Below are positions 1 through 45,500 of a stretch of 64,000 bases of DNA, in pieces. The DNA comes from Salvelinus alpinus (lineage: Eukaryota > Chordata > Actinopteri > Salmoniformes > Salmonidae). The stretch is taken from positions 22,040,038-22,104,037 of the forward strand of contig NC_092098.1 in the NCBI RefSeq assembly GCF_045679555.1, given 5' to 3'. The position numbers were made by a program, and so were the translations under genes. The notes under the pieces are model-generated. The model did not search any database. It was not told where the DNA came from and saw nothing but the letters and a program-made list of their open reading frames with translations. How positions within the stretch are numbered: the stretch's first letter is position 1; each line of letters starts with the position of its first letter.

Positions 1-1327
<1,327 letters not shown>

Positions 1328-1328
1328 A

Positions 1329-1438
1329 TGTCCTGGGAATTTTTGGGGTTACTTACAACCGCATGCTAATCACATTAGCATTATGTTAGCTCAATCGTTC
1401 CGTGGGGGGGGGGGGGGGACACCGATCCCATAGAGGTT
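1329..1438. repeat. Fragment of a salmonid DNA element with aacctc ends
   Basis: The stretch ends gatcccatagaggtta, the inverse of the start of the element at 49101-50131 (cctcgtagggatccc). A run of 14-15 G lies at about 1406-1420. It is probably a short terminal remnant of the same family; the class is not known to me. Confidence 0.45.
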
Positions 1439-1659
1439 AATTCTAACATTAGATTATTCAAATATGTAATACAAATCTCCAAACTCCAGGGCATATTTTT
1501 TAAGCATTTTGGCGTGTTTTTATTTTATTTAGAATATAGAACAACATTTATAAAGCAAACATTATCCTGTAGGTCTAGCGCAGTAAATACTTCCATTGTT
1601 TAAGCATATGTTGCAAAACAGTGATTAAAATATTTTTCTGAATATTGACAAAAAGTATA

Positions 1660-3540
1660 TCTTCAGGGGGTTAGCCATCAGTGACACAGTTGACAAGTCA
1701 CTGACGGAGTTGACAACAGATACTCAAAACAGACATATTTTTACCTCTAAAAATAAAAGTTCAATACAACCAATTGTAAAATATGGAAAATTATTCATTT
1801 ATAAATCCCCAATAAAAACAACTACTTTATCAGATCTTTCAGTACTCTGATGGAGTTGACGGTAGACAAAAGTCTGTTGGAGTTGATGTTTTGTGGAGGT
1901 GACAAAAAATTCATTTTTCTTCTTCATTCAAGTGGTACACACAGTAGCAATTTTGGATTTCGTCAGTTGCTTTATGACTCTAAAACTTAGTTAAATGTAC
2001 ACTGAACAAAAATATAAACGCAACATGCAACAATTTCAAAGATTTTCCTGAGTTACAGTTCATATCAGGAAATCAGTCAATTGAATAATTCAATAGGCCC
2101 TAATCTATGTATTTCACATGACTGGGAATACAGATATGTATCTGTTGATCACAGATACCTTAACAAAAGGTATGGGCATGGATCAGAAAACCAGTCAGTA
2201 TCTGCTGTGACCATCATTTGCCATCGTGCAGCACGACACCTCTCCTTTGTATAGAGTTGATCAGGCTCTTGATTGTAGCCTGTGGAATGTTGTCCCACCC
2301 CTCTTCAATGGCTGTGTGAAGTTGCTGGATATTGGTGGGAACTGGATCATGCTGTCATACAGTACATATCGATCCAGAGCATTCCCAAACATGCTCAATG
2401 GGTGACATGTCTGGTGAGTATGAGAATTGTGTACAGATCCTTGTGACATGGGGCCATGCATTATCATGCTGAAACATGTGGTGATGGCAGTGGATGAATG
2501 GCATGACAATTGGCCTCAGGAACTCATCACGGTATCTGTGAGCATTCAAATTGCCATTGATAAAATCCAATTGTGCTTGTTGTCTGTAGCTTATGCCTGC
2601 CCATACCGTAACCCCACCGTCACCATAGGGCACAACGTTGACATCAGCCAACCGCTCGCCCACACGACGCCATCTATCTGCCCAGTACAGTTGAAACCGG
2701 AGTTCATCAAAGAAGAGCACACATCTCCAGCGTGCCATTGGCCATGAAAGGTGAGCATTTGCCCACTGAAGTCGCTTACAACACCAAACTGCAGTCAGGT
2801 CAAGACCCTGGTAAGGACAACGAGCACACAGATTAGCTTCCCTGAGATGGTTTCGGGCAGTTTGTGCAGAAATTCTTTGGTTGTGCAAACCCACAGTTTC
2901 ATCAGCTGTCTGGGTGGCTGGTCTCAGACAATCACAGGTGAAGAATCTGGATGGGGAGGTCCTGGGCTGGCGTGGTTACAGGTGGTCTGCGGTTGTGAGA
3001 CCAGTTGGACACACTGGCAAATTCTCTAAAACGACATTGCTTATGGTAGAGAAATTAACATTAAATTCTCTGGCATCAGCTCTGGTGGACATTCTTGCAG
3101 TCAGTATGCCAATTGTACGCTCCCTAAAAACTTGAGACATCTGTGGCATTGTGTTGTGCACACAGGTACACCTTGTCCCCAGCACAAGGTGTACCTGGGT
3201 AGTGATCATGCTGTTTAATCAGCTTCTTGATATGCCAAACCTGTCAGGTGGATGGATTATTTTGGCAAAGGAGAAATGCTCACTAACAGGGATGTAAACA
3301 AATTTGTGCACAAAATTAGAGAGAAATAAGCTTTTAGTGCGTATGGAAAATTTCTGGGATCTTTTATTTCAGCTCATGAAACTTGGGACCAACACTTTTC
3401 TACATGTAATGAGGACATGCATAAGGGGTCCTTATAGTATAGCTTACCCTGCTCATTCCAAGTCAATCTGACAGAGTTGACCAAATCTCTGGACACATCT
3501 TTTAGGAATCACAGTTTTGAGAGAAATATTCTTTAAATTC
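1660..3540. repeat. Unclassified repeat with gagttgac motifs, split by a Tc1
   Basis: The words gagttgac, cagttgac or gagttgat occur several times at about 1686-1885 and again at about 3476, on either side of the Tc1-like element at 1998-3408. This suggests one older sequence interrupted by the Tc1. I see no reading frame of note and cannot assign a family. Confidence 0.3.
1998..3408 (-). mobile_element. Tc1-like transposon (ACTGAACAAAAATATAAACG family), broken
   Basis: The left inverted repeat begins tacactgaacaaaaatataa at 1998. The right end keeps only the inner repeat (catgaaacttgggaccaaca) and has lost about 30 outer bases. Between them, on the minus strand, are pieces of transposase: an N-terminal part at 2976-3209 (MPQMSQVFRERTIGIL) and a catalytic part at 2355-2894 with FFDE, QHDNAWPH and SPDMSPIEHVW, in different frames. 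The D, D and E blocks are recognisable but the reading frame is not continuous. The element at 36810-38294 belongs to the same family. Confidence 0.88.
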
Positions 3541-4230
3541 ACAGAGGGGTATTGCAAGAAACTACATAAGATCATGTTTCAGTTAGTATCCATTACTGCA
3601 AATTTCTTGAATTTTAAACACTTTTTTAGAGTTTGAAATTGCGATCCTTTGTTCCGGACAAGGGCATTTCCAGGCATAGAGCCGACATGGAAATGTATAA
3701 TATTTAAAGTATTTAAAAAATTCTAAAAACAAAGATTTTCCATATAAAATTCCCATAAATGTACATTTGAAACTCAAATAATGCAACAAAATTCAACTAA
3801 AAAAATAAAGTTCCCCTGCGGGACAAGGATTGTTCTGACTTTTAAGAATCCCTGAGCTAATTTCCTGCTTTTCAAAAAATAATAATCCATGAGGCTGAGA
3901 GAAAATGTTGCAATTTTAAAGCACATTTCCTGTAATATATATATATATATTTTTTTAATATTGCTTATGACTTCTTCATATACTATCTGGGGGGGCAAAC
4001 CTCCGGGGGGTCCCCAAAGCTCGTGGGTCCTCGGGCCTTGCGAGGGCTGAGGGGGTGTGTGCCACGCCACTGTATTTCATAATGTAGCCTAGTCTGGACA
4101 GTTCAGTAGGATCTAGATTTGCCCTCTCCCTTTGGTTTCTGTCTTGTTTCTTTCTTATTGATTCTGTTACGTGTTGTGCTTGGGGGTAAATCTATGAATA
4201 TAAATATGGCTATATGTTGAGAAAATCAAA
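3541..4230. other. pof1b intron, no gene seen
   Basis: AT-rich sequence with a short (ta)n run near 3945 and a G/C-rich patch at 3985-4060. Nothing codes convincingly. It lies 3' of pof1b exon 3 on the minus strand; no next exon could be recognised here. Confidence 0.5.
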
Positions 4231-4236
4231 ACACAC

Positions 4237-34658
<30,422 letters not shown>

Positions 34659-36809
34659 CTTTCTGCGAGTGCGAAGAATAAATTCCACCCAGGTTGAAAC
34701 TTTGGCTAGATAATGAGTGCGCGCGTGCGAACTTTTATCACTAAAATATTGGAGCAGAGTAAACTAACTAGGTCCAGTCTCTGAAATACTGAACATTGAG
34801 AACTGTGAAGGTGTTTTGTGTTGTACTACTACGCAAAAAAGCATTGGGGGCGGAGATCTATGCAAATATCCCCCTGACACACATTGATGTTCTCAAATCA
34901 CAGGGAATGTAGCCTACCTGAAGTCTGGGCAAATGTAAGGTGGGAGGCAACCAAAGTCTCTACAGTACGTTCAGTTCGTCTCAACGTTTACTACGTTTCA
35001 TAACTTAACTGCCTTCTGGGCCACCATAATCACGTTTTTCCAACTGGTCGTTCAGTAGTTTTCGTTGAATTAACGATGCACACCGTTGTTGTTTCTGAAA
35101 GCAACCCAAGCCACTTAGATACACTATAAAATGAATTGGTCAACTGTATAATAGTACTCGAACATTAATTCATACACATACTAAGGACCAACACAATAAA
35201 TAGGTCACTGTATGGATATTAATATGATTTATTCCAGCTGGTTCCAGGTATTAACCTGTATGCTACTACCACCTATTTTTGGGAAATCTGTCCCTCTATA
35301 GAATATAATGCATATGTCATCAATACTTTGAGCTGCGGTAGGGTTAGGCCATTGTTTTTGTGCACATTCTAATAAAGATGTCATTTCCTTCTCACTTGAT
35401 TACTCAACTGTCCACGCTGGTGTTGGGTGCTTAAAAATAAATACAATTCATTTTATTTAGGCGTGTACATTTAATCAAGTTATTTATACAAAGCCAAATC
35501 AAATCTTTCACTGAAAATAGTTTACACAATTAACCAACTAAACACTCAATTGACTAAACAAGCAAGATGATATTTGATTGCAAATACAGTTTTAAAATCA
35601 ACAGACTTTTGACCAAAGTGCAAATGACCAGGTAATGACAGGCTGAAATATTTGACAGAGACCAAAACAGTGTTTCAGCCAGCTGAGTCACACAGCAATA
35701 GAGAATATAACCATGAAAAACTGAAATAAATAAGATAGTGGTCAAAATATAACAATACAGCAAGGCAAGTCTAAGCAGTCAAAAAGGTAACAACATTGTA
35801 CTGTCATTTTCTATTTTCATAATAGAAAGACAGGACGATGAAGATAAAGCCTATACTGGATTCAGGGTTGGGGTCAATTCTCAAATTCCAATACAATGAT
35901 AGAAAAAAATCATAATTTGAAAATGGATTCTATTCTTGAATTTGAAGTTAAAATCACTCCCTGAATTGACAACTGAAAATGATCACCTAAGCATGTATTA
36001 ATATATACCAAAGTAATAATCAATTTGTGGTTGACAGCAAAATGCAGCTGGAGCCAATGAAAACAATAATTGTCCAATAAATCATCAAAAACAGCAGCAA
36101 TGTTGTTCCTAAGCTAGACATGCTCACATACTGTAAGTAAAAGCATGCAGTAAGCCCTGCCAAGTGTTTAAACAGGAATGAGAGAAAAAGTACATAACAT
36201 ACTCTGCATTGCTGAGTAAAGGGGCAACAGGTTCAAGACTTCAATAATGTGTTTTGTTAAGTTCATATGGGAAAACATGATCATGCAATAAAAAATAAAA
36301 AAATTGAAATAGATAATGCTTTGGAAAGAAATTCAATAAAAGTTACTCGTAAAGTACTTTCTGATTCTCTGTGGGGAAAAAAGTGTATTACATCATTGTA
36401 AAGACGCATAGATAAAAGCTAAAAAGCTTGACTGCTCAGTAATGCATGACTGCTGAAACAACATATTAAGCAACAAAACTAGTAATTCTAATAAAAATCA
36501 ACATGGCCATGGGACATGAGGCAGAGGTGCAGAATCAGGCATCATATAAATTATAAACATGATCATGAAAGTAAAGTATAAGGCCTGAGTAAGAATGTAA
36601 CAGTACAGTTCTCCTGATACTTTGGCAACTGACGTACTCAGACGGCGCTTTGCAACAGTGGTCCAATAAAGTACAGTTACAGTACAGAACATGCACACTT
36701 TGGCACAACAGCCCCCACATCCTAGTCCATTCAGGGCTTTACTCAAAGCTCAAAATAAAAATTCAAAGCAGATTCTCTAAAGTATCTCTGTACATACATT
36801 TACATAATG
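34659..36809. other. Intergenic sequence upstream of pof1b
   Basis: It should contain the pof1b promoter and 5' UTR on the minus strand. No clear TATA box or CpG island is seen. The rest, to 36809, is anonymous AT-rich sequence. Confidence 0.45.
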
Positions 36810-38294
36810 TACACTGAACAAATTTGTTTACATCCCTGTTAGTGAGCATGTTATCCTTTGTCAAGATAATCCATCCACCTGACAGGTGTGGCATATCAAG
36901 AAGCTGATTAAACAGCATTATCATTACACCGGTGCACCTTGTGCTGGGGACAATAAAATGTGCAGTTGTGTCACACACCACAATGCTACAGATGTCTCAA
37001 GTTGAGGGAGCATGCAATTGGCATGCTGACATCAGGAATATCCATGAGAGCTGTTGCCAGATAATTTAATATTAATTTCTCTACCATAAGCCGCCTCCGT
37101 CACTTTAGAGACTCATTCTGATTGGCTGGGCCTGGCTCCCAAGTGGGTGGGCCTATGCCCTCCCAGGCCCACCCATGGCTACGCCCCTGCCCAGTCATGT
37201 GAAATCCATATATTAGGGCAAAAATTAATTTATTTCAATTGACTGATTTCCATACAGTTGAAGTCGGAAGTTTACATACACCTTAGCCAAATACATTTAA
37301 ACTCCGTTTTCACAATTCCTGACATTTAATCCTAGTACAAATTCCCTGTCTTAGGTCAGTTAGGATCACCACTTTATTTAGAAGAATGTGAAATGTCAGA
37401 ATAATAGTAGAGAATTATTTATTTCAGCTTTTATTTCTTTCATCACATTCCCAGTGGTTCAGAAGTTTACATGCACTCAATTAGTATTTGGTAGCATCGC
37501 CTTTAAATTGTCTAACTTAGGTCAAACGTTTTGGGTAGCCTTCCACAAGCTCCCCACAATAAGTTGGGTGAATGTTGGCCCATTCCTCCTGACAGAGCTG
37601 GTGTAACGGAGTCAGGTTTGTAGGCCTCCTAACTCACACACGCTTTTTCAGTTCTGCCCACAACTGTTCTATAGGATTGAGGTCAGGGCTTTGTCATGGC
37701 CACTCCAATACCTTGACTTTGTTGTCCTTAAGTAATTTTGCCACAACTTTGGAAGTATGCTTGGGGTCATTGTCCGTTTGGAAGACCCATTTACGACCAA
37801 GCATTAACTTTAGAAATTGCTTGCAAGGATGACCCAGACTTGTGGAGGTCTACAATTTTTTTTGAGGTCTTGGCTGATTTATTTGGATTTTCCCATGATG
37901 TCAAGCAAAGAGGCACTGTTTGAAGGTAGGCCTTGAAAGACATCCACAGGTACACCTCCAATTGACTCAAATTATGTCAATTAGCCTAAGCAGAATCTTC
38001 TAAAGCCATGACATAATTTTCTGGAATTTTCCAAGCTGTTTAAAAGGCACAGTGAACTTAGTGTATATAAACCTCTGACCCATTGGAATTGTGATAGTGA
38101 GTTATAAGTGAAATAATCTGTCTGTAAACAATTGTTGGAAAGATGACTTGTGTCATGCACAAAGTAGATTTCCTAACCAGACTTGCCAAAACTAGGTGTA
38201 TGTAAACCTAAGTGTATGTAAACTTCCAACTTCAACTGTACCTCAGCAAAATCTTTGAAATTGTTGCATGTTGTTAATATTTTTGTTCAGTATA
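36810..38294. mobile_element. Deletion-derivative Tc1-like element, split by another Tc1
   Basis: Left end tacactgaacaaatttgttt, right end gcatgttgttaatatttttg then ttcagtata: the same family as 1998-3408. It is interrupted at 37253-38240. Without the insert it is about 500 bp and has no usable transposase, so it is a MITE-like derivative. Confidence 0.85.
37253..38240 (-). mobile_element. Tc1-like transposon, internally deleted, inside another Tc1
   Basis: Ends tacagttgaagtcggaagtt and aacttccaacttcaactgta, with TA at both sides. About 990 bp, so roughly 600 bp shorter than the copy at 9699-11311. Minus-strand transposase fragments remain (start region near 37890 and C-terminal part near 37560-37800), with the central catalytic region missing. 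Confidence 0.9.
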
Positions 38295-38515
38295 CTTTCA
38301 TGGGAATCACCATGACAACCAGGCAGGTCCCAGAAAGTGTTTCCATTCCTGTGCATGTTTAGTGTTCCAGACAACAGCAGACACCTCTACTTCACACAAA
38401 GGGGTTGTGGTGAAATGTACAGAACGCAAAGTCACTCTCCGGGTACCCAATAGAGGCTTTGGTTCAACATTGGACTAAATTCCCATCTCATCTTACTAAC
38501 CATACATATAGTCTC

Positions 38516-38802
38516 CCCACATTAAAAAAATACTAGTTTACTATAGAATACTGCAGTACTTACTATAGAATTCTGTAGTAAACTATAGTATACGATACTA
38601 CACTGCAGTATACTTTAATCATTTGTAATACTTACTATAGAATATTTTAGTATAATGTAAAATACTATAGTAAATACTACAGTATACTATAGACCACAAA
38701 AACACGGCACTAAATATTACAGTAATGTCAGCAAAACTACAGTAAAGGCAGCAAAAACACTACAATGTATTTTAACCATAGTATATTATTTTTTCATGTG
38801 GG
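38516..38802. mobile_element. MITE, 287 bp
   Basis: Inverted ends cccacattaaaaaaatacta and (inverse) cccacatgaaaaaataatat, with tc on both sides as a possible 2-bp duplication. The interior is rich in actatag/ctatagt words that can fold. No coding capacity. The superfamily is not determined. Confidence 0.65.
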
Positions 38803-39514
38803 TCACCGTTGTCCTGAGTTCCTCTAACAGACTAAGCAGCACCTACTGTAACCTTTACTTACCCAGGTAAGTCATTGAGAATAAATTGTCTGACAATAAC
38901 AACTCGGTTAACCTGCCATGCATCGCATCCTCTTCTAGCTAGCCCTGCCCAAAACATTGAAGACATTATTTAAACGTCAGATCAGACAGGCAAAACCCCA
39001 ATCCTATACATTTAACAGCCATTGTCTTTTTCTTGCACATCCCATGCAGTATAGAGATGCGTTTAAAAAACTAGTCAGACACAATCAGAGGCCTATTCCA
39101 CATCCCTAAAAAAGCTCAAGTAGATCTCCAGTTACCGTTCCGCCTAGGATAGTCCTCTTCCTTTTCCCACAAGCTCACTTTAAAATGGTAGCAAGCTGGC
39201 AGTCAGCGTACCTAGCTAATACCTTATGGTCCAAATGGGCTTCCGTCCTCAGCTACAATCCTAAGCTTTAGCTGCCAGGAGTGGCATCAAGGATGGTTAA
39301 TGAGTATGAGGAAGTGCTTAAAAAAAAACGAACATAATTTTTTTTATAAAAAACAAAATATATATTATTAAAAGTTCAAATAAAACTTAGATGAGCATGC
39401 ACATACAGATTGTGTGACGAGGGAGGGATTGTGAATGAAACGAAGACAAAGGGCTGGGGTGTTTCCCGCGCTCTGATACACTCTGGTCCGACGGAGTGTC
39501 CACTCCCTGTTCAA

Positions 39515-42500
39515 CTATAAGGGGAGTTTCTTCAGCTGCTCAAACGTGATGAAGAACTAAAGAGCTCTAGTTAAGGACAACACTTGGTGGCAGCCCTGAA
39601 GCATAATCATGACATTGTCTGTGCCCATACAAAAATCACAATACTTATAAGACTTCACTAAATACAATTTACGTTTTGTATGGTATTATACAATATCACT
39701 GTAAACATAACAAGGTTCCTCCTTGCATATTTTGCTTCAGTGTAAGTATTTGGCACCCTCTACTGGTAGCCAAGGAGAAAGGAGACAGGACTGCCATTAC
39801 ACAAGCTGTATACCTGACAACAGCTCTCCGTTCCACTCTGCTGTTCTCTCGGAACCTCTGAGCAACAATAGGGTGATAGAATTAGAACATGCTCTAGTTC
39901 CCAAAGGGAGATCACCTCAACAACAAACTGACAACTTGTCCTGCAATGCTGAAGTCCACCTACTTTTACCAGGAATGGTTCTCGGATGTCTAAAATACTC
40001 AATATGACCTGATGCAAAACTGAACTGACCTAATAGAATGCAGAGAGACAGAGTTCAGATGACTCAGTTATTTGGATAATAGTGCTGGCAACACAGTGGG
40101 TTTGAACTTTGATTCCAGTGATGGAAAGGATACAATGATGTTCCATGGCCCCAGACGCAGCCAGTTGGGCCAGAAGCCCTTGTAGAGGGCAAAGAATCCT
40201 TCGTTCTTCCAGGTCTGCATCAATCCGTCCAGCGTGCCTTTATACATGGGGTTCCCTGACAGCACTCGCTGGTTCATCATACGCGTCCGCACCACGTCCA
40301 CTGGGTTGGAGGCTAGCGCCCCCGCCAGGCCACACGTAAAACTGGAACTGCATGCAGAGAGACCGATGTGGGAGAAGCCAGAGGATCAGGTGTATAATAT
40401 GCACACTCACTGTTAGGTTTTCTATTATCTTTCTCAGAGAATATGCCGGTACATTATGAATAACAAAAATTATATATTTATATGCATTTTACAATATTGA
40501 TGTCTAAACTCACATAAAGTGTGTGAGTATGGTGTCTCCCATGGTGCCAGACTTGATGAGGTGCTTCTTAGTGATGTCATAGACAGGAAGCTCCACTCCC
40601 ACTACGATGGCTGCCCGCTGAGCTGTAGGGATGACGCCCTGAGGATGACAACAGTATAAATACAACAACCCGAGAGTACCAGTCACTTAACGGTCTTCAG
40701 ATGGCCAAAAATAAATAAACTCACTGGTCACAATCTTACAAAACAACAAAGCTCTTCCATGAAAAATAAAAATAAAAATCTTGATGACAGATCAGAGCCA
40801 CTGTTTGATAGTTTGTGACCAAGAGGGCACCACTCACCCTCCACAGGCCACGGGTTCCCTCTGTCTGGTAGATGTTTATGAAGTTCGACATCATGCTGCC
40901 TTGTAACAGACTGCCCTGGGCCTGCATGCGGATCTGAACACAACATAGAAAATCAGGGCCTGCGTTCAGCAGGGCAAAACGTTGTGAGACGTTCAGATTA
41001 TGAGATGCCTCAAACATGCCTCTCTGACACAAAAAGGAGTCCCGTCAGTTCTATTCATGACATTACTATCTGCAATGTCCAGTATCTAGATCTTTCAGCT
41101 ATCTACACGTTTTTCACCTTGACAACATCAGTGGGGTTGGCCAGAGAGGAGGACAGGACTCCAGACACCACTCCACAGAACACATTGATCACCATAGTCT
41201 CATCTGTCAGGGAAAAGAAAGTACAGCCGGTTACTCCTCCACATCAAACACACAAAGACAGAGAGAAATTCTAGAAAGACAGAGGTAGGTGCAACGTAAA
41301 ACAAGTGGCTATAATTCTGAACAAGAGACTTTCAAATGATCATTTAGAGGTGAACATGAAATCTAAAAGGTCGACAAACATGCAGTAATCAACTCCAGAC
41401 AGAAAGTCATGAGAATTAGAAAGCCATTAACCTATTCATTACAGCATAATAAGTAAAAGAATGACTACTAACTAGAACCCTCTGCAATTTGGATTTGTCA
41501 CCATTCAAAACATACTACTGTAATATTGTTATTGTATTGAAATTGCACCCCGCCCCTCTTACAGCACACAGTTTGAAATGGAATGGGGACCATGATTTAT
41601 TTATTAGTGATTATGACAGTTGGGGTTAAGACAAGAAACAATGACCATTATAAGTCACCAGGTAAACAAAACAAATCTACAGTGGAAGTAAGTGAGACAG
41701 AGGAGTAGGAAAGAAATGATGGATTAAGTTTAGATCAATAGTTACAGTGAAACCTTGATCAATGTGACCAAGAGTTAGTATGGTCCTGGGGCCGTTCGTT
41801 ATGGCAGGAGAACGGGCGCTGGATCCCCCCGCCCAACCACCACACCAGGCAAACCACAGCCTGTACCAAAAATAAGCATTCAAAACACATTCGCACAACC
41901 TGGCAGAGTGAGGCATACAGAGTGAAGAAGCACAACAGCAGCAGAGGTCTTCTCTTCATAACACAATCACAGATAACGCAGTCCCCATTCCAGAACTTAT
42001 TTGGCCGGATCCAGTACCTCTCGTGGCATGAAAAATAATTGTCACTTTTTGCAATATAAAAATTCAAATAAAAAGTGTTCAAAGAATTACTGCTGTCTGT
42101 TCAGAAAGAAATGAAATAATTCAGAATAGCCTACTACACAATGAGAAGCCCTATAATTTTGCCACATAGGACCAATAGCTTCTTTAAAAAATATTGCCTA
42201 GCTGTCTGTTGATTGTGTGTAGCCTAATAAGGCATAGCCTAATCAGGAACGCACGGCAAATCTGTCAGTGAATAGCATGCATACAAATAAGGGCTTTCCA
42301 AAAATATTTCAAATACAATTGCGGAATAACACAGGTTGGAAAGCAAATGGCTCCTGCTGAACAGAGAAGACTAATCTGTCTGCTGTAGACTACCAAAATA
42401 TCTGATCAACTTCCAAATAGTGTTTTACAAAGTAGTATGACAGGGATAAGATTTAGGCACGAACACATTGGCCATCACCGGCAAGTAAGCTGCACATCAC

Positions 42501-45500
42501 TGGGTGAGCATGGAAAGCATTTTTAGGACTATAATTTCCTCCTCATATTGTAGCCTACAATATGTGTATCTCCATATGCCTGGGCTATTGATGGATTCAA
42601 GACAAGGTCGTTTTTATTGATCTCAGATTCTCAGTTTGTCAGTGTCTAAGTAGCCTGTCATTTCCATCATTTGTGCGGTGTTAAAAAAACATTGTCCAGT
42701 CATGTAACATGACGTAGAACTGCATGACGTGTTTATAAAAAGGCCACATTTTTCCCAGACCCTATGCAACAACAAATAACACCCATGTGTGAAATTTATG
42801 GAAGTGCCTTTACTCTAGTGCTCTATGCCAATACGCAAATGCAATTATACGCAGTCCTCCCCAGGGCAGCTCCCTCTCGTGCTCACTTTTTGTTCCGGCA
42901 CCTCCCGATTTACAAATGAACCACTGCCTTAAGTCTCAGATAAATCAGTGTGTCAACCCCTCTACTAACTAGGTAATCTCTTCAAACTCCGTTTGGTTCC
43001 GTTTCTCTGTCTACTGCAAAGGTTCAAATAATCCTGTAATTGTTTGTGCAGTAAATACTCAGTCTTTCAGTAGAGATTGCTTCCTGTGATATGGGAATAC
43101 ATGTTGGCGCCGGTTAATGTAATGCAAACCTATTAATAGACAACTGATGAGATTTGTTCCCTGTTGCATTAAAGGCTCCCAGTCTCCTGTTTATATTGGC
43201 CATTAGTGACGGCAGTTAGGCACTCTCGGTCTGTGTTTTCAGACATCTGCGTCAATGCAGGTTGTCCAGACAGGTATTTAACTGGTTTGCCCAAACTGTT
43301 ATTTTTGCTGATGACAGTATGAGAAAACGCCCTGTAAGCTCTACTGGAAAGCCTAGAGACAAAACAAAAAACACTGATCTTCAGAAGAAGCAACGCAATG
43401 GTCCATTTCAAAATTACAGGCTTTATTTAAACCCGTGTTGATTGTTTGTGTGTGCAAATTAACAGTATGGTGAAGTCACAAGTACTGACTGATGTCCCCT
43501 CTACCCTTTCAGGTTGGCCAGCTAACTTCTTCCCTCTCTTCCCTCCAAACTCCCACTCCACACATGGCTGTAAAAGGGTGACTTTATTGTCCTGCCCTGG
43601 TATGACTGTTGGTAAGGTCAGTCCGTCACATGAATTTGGCTGGGACATGCAGTTCAGTACTCATACAAAAGGGTCGCCAGATTTCATGTGCATGTCTGAG
43701 ATCCTTGACATTATAAACAACTGTTAAATAATTCTGAGGGCAAAAGTAGATGCCACAAGATACGACCAAACCTCATGTGTGACCCACAACCACCACCCCA
43801 CACAGTCATTCTCTCATTACTACTGACTTCTTGCCACTAATGATGCTTCCAGATTTATGCCCAGTTTTTATACAACATGCTAAAAGTCTATACAGTTGTA
43901 GAAGGCACTAGGCAAACAGAAGAGAGTACCTTATTACAGAACCTTGCCATTGCCTATGACAGCACTATGTATGCAATGCATTGTTGCTTAAAACAGCTGT
44001 CAGGGACATACCATAGATGGATGTTTACGGCAAAAAAATACAAATTTAAACATGAAAGGGCATACAGAGAAAATTATGTGAGATAGAAAGCACTGGGGAG
44101 TCATTGAAACCCACCTTCCGGATGGGTCACAAATAACCTCTTGAGTGTGTTGTAGGTCCCGATCTTGATGGTCCCGTAGGAGGCTTGCCTCAGGAGAGCT
44201 GGGGAGATGCTGCACAGGCACAGAGAAAGACAGGAGTCATTTCGGGGAGTGTCAATTTTATGAACAAGTGAAGAGCTTTTTGCCTAACGTTCACACCCCA
44301 TTACCTTGCCATCAGGACTGTCAAGATGTTGGCAGACATTTGTATTTTGCCTGGGAAGCTTGGTTCCCTGCAACTCTCTTGCAAATTGAACTATCGACTA
44401 TTGCTGTTATCACATTGGTCACTCCGCTCTCAGATACTCTAGAAACAAACAGGTATTTCTAAGGCTGTCCCCTAATGAAAACTACAGCCAAGAAGAGCGT
44501 TTCCCAATAGGGAAAGCACCTGCCAACTTCCCTTGTAAAAAGTCACACTCTCATATACAAGACCAGACTTCATTTCAGTAGCTTAGAGATCAATAGTTGA
44601 GAATGAGAGAAGGTTCTATTAGAGAGGCTTGAGGTTAATTGATAGTGGAGCAGGTTTATATGATAATGATTTAACTAAGAAGAAAAATATTCTGTTCAAT
44701 TGCGTGTTCTACAATGGTAGAAATGCGTCTCTTGGACACAGTGTATGCTTGCTAATTAAACATTTGTTGAAAAGTGCACCCCTTTAGCCACAGACCTTCG
44801 TCAAAGCATGACTTTTCAAAAACAAATGTTCAATTTGCAAGTATAATACAGAGCGTAGGAGTCTCTTGTACCATTTTTCAGTTGTTGCTTCTCCTATGCA
44901 CCTTTGATTGAAGACAGGGATGGGCAACTTTAATGGTGGTGGGGGTCACAAAAAAATCAGAACTCATCATGGGATGCAGGTCTGCTTACCATACCCTCCC
45001 ATGCAGTCAGAGCTGGCCCTAGACTTTCGGGCCATAGCCTAAGAAAATGTTTGTTTGAAATTTCCTGCAATTCTACACATTTTGCGACGGGGTGTAGAGA
45101 ATTGTTATTCCCTGACCTAAGCCTCTTGTAAGCCTGTCTGAGAACCCAGACCTGGACATTGTGTCCTGGATGTTGACACACTCAGACCAAGATGTTGAGC
45201 TGACCTGAGTTTCTTGGCTCTCTTGCAGTAGTCCTGTAATGTCATCCTGTGCATACCATCAATGGATCACATATTTTGTTTTGTCTGTAAAAACTTTTGC
45301 CATGTCACGGAAGGGAACAATTTGCAACAATTCTCCTAGTCACCTACACTGACATTATCAATTCTGATAAACTGCAGAAGATTACACTTCTGGCATTTCT
45401 TCTTCCTCATCTGTTTCACTGGTAGGGTTGGGTGGTATCTAGATTTTCATATCGTCCTACCATCCTTCTCTCATACTGGGATATACGGTATTACCGGCTT

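Noticed and set aside
41677-42082. ORFs of 79 and 107 codons in slc25a14 intron 3
   Set aside because: No homology, poor start context, and no splice sites that would place them in a transcript.
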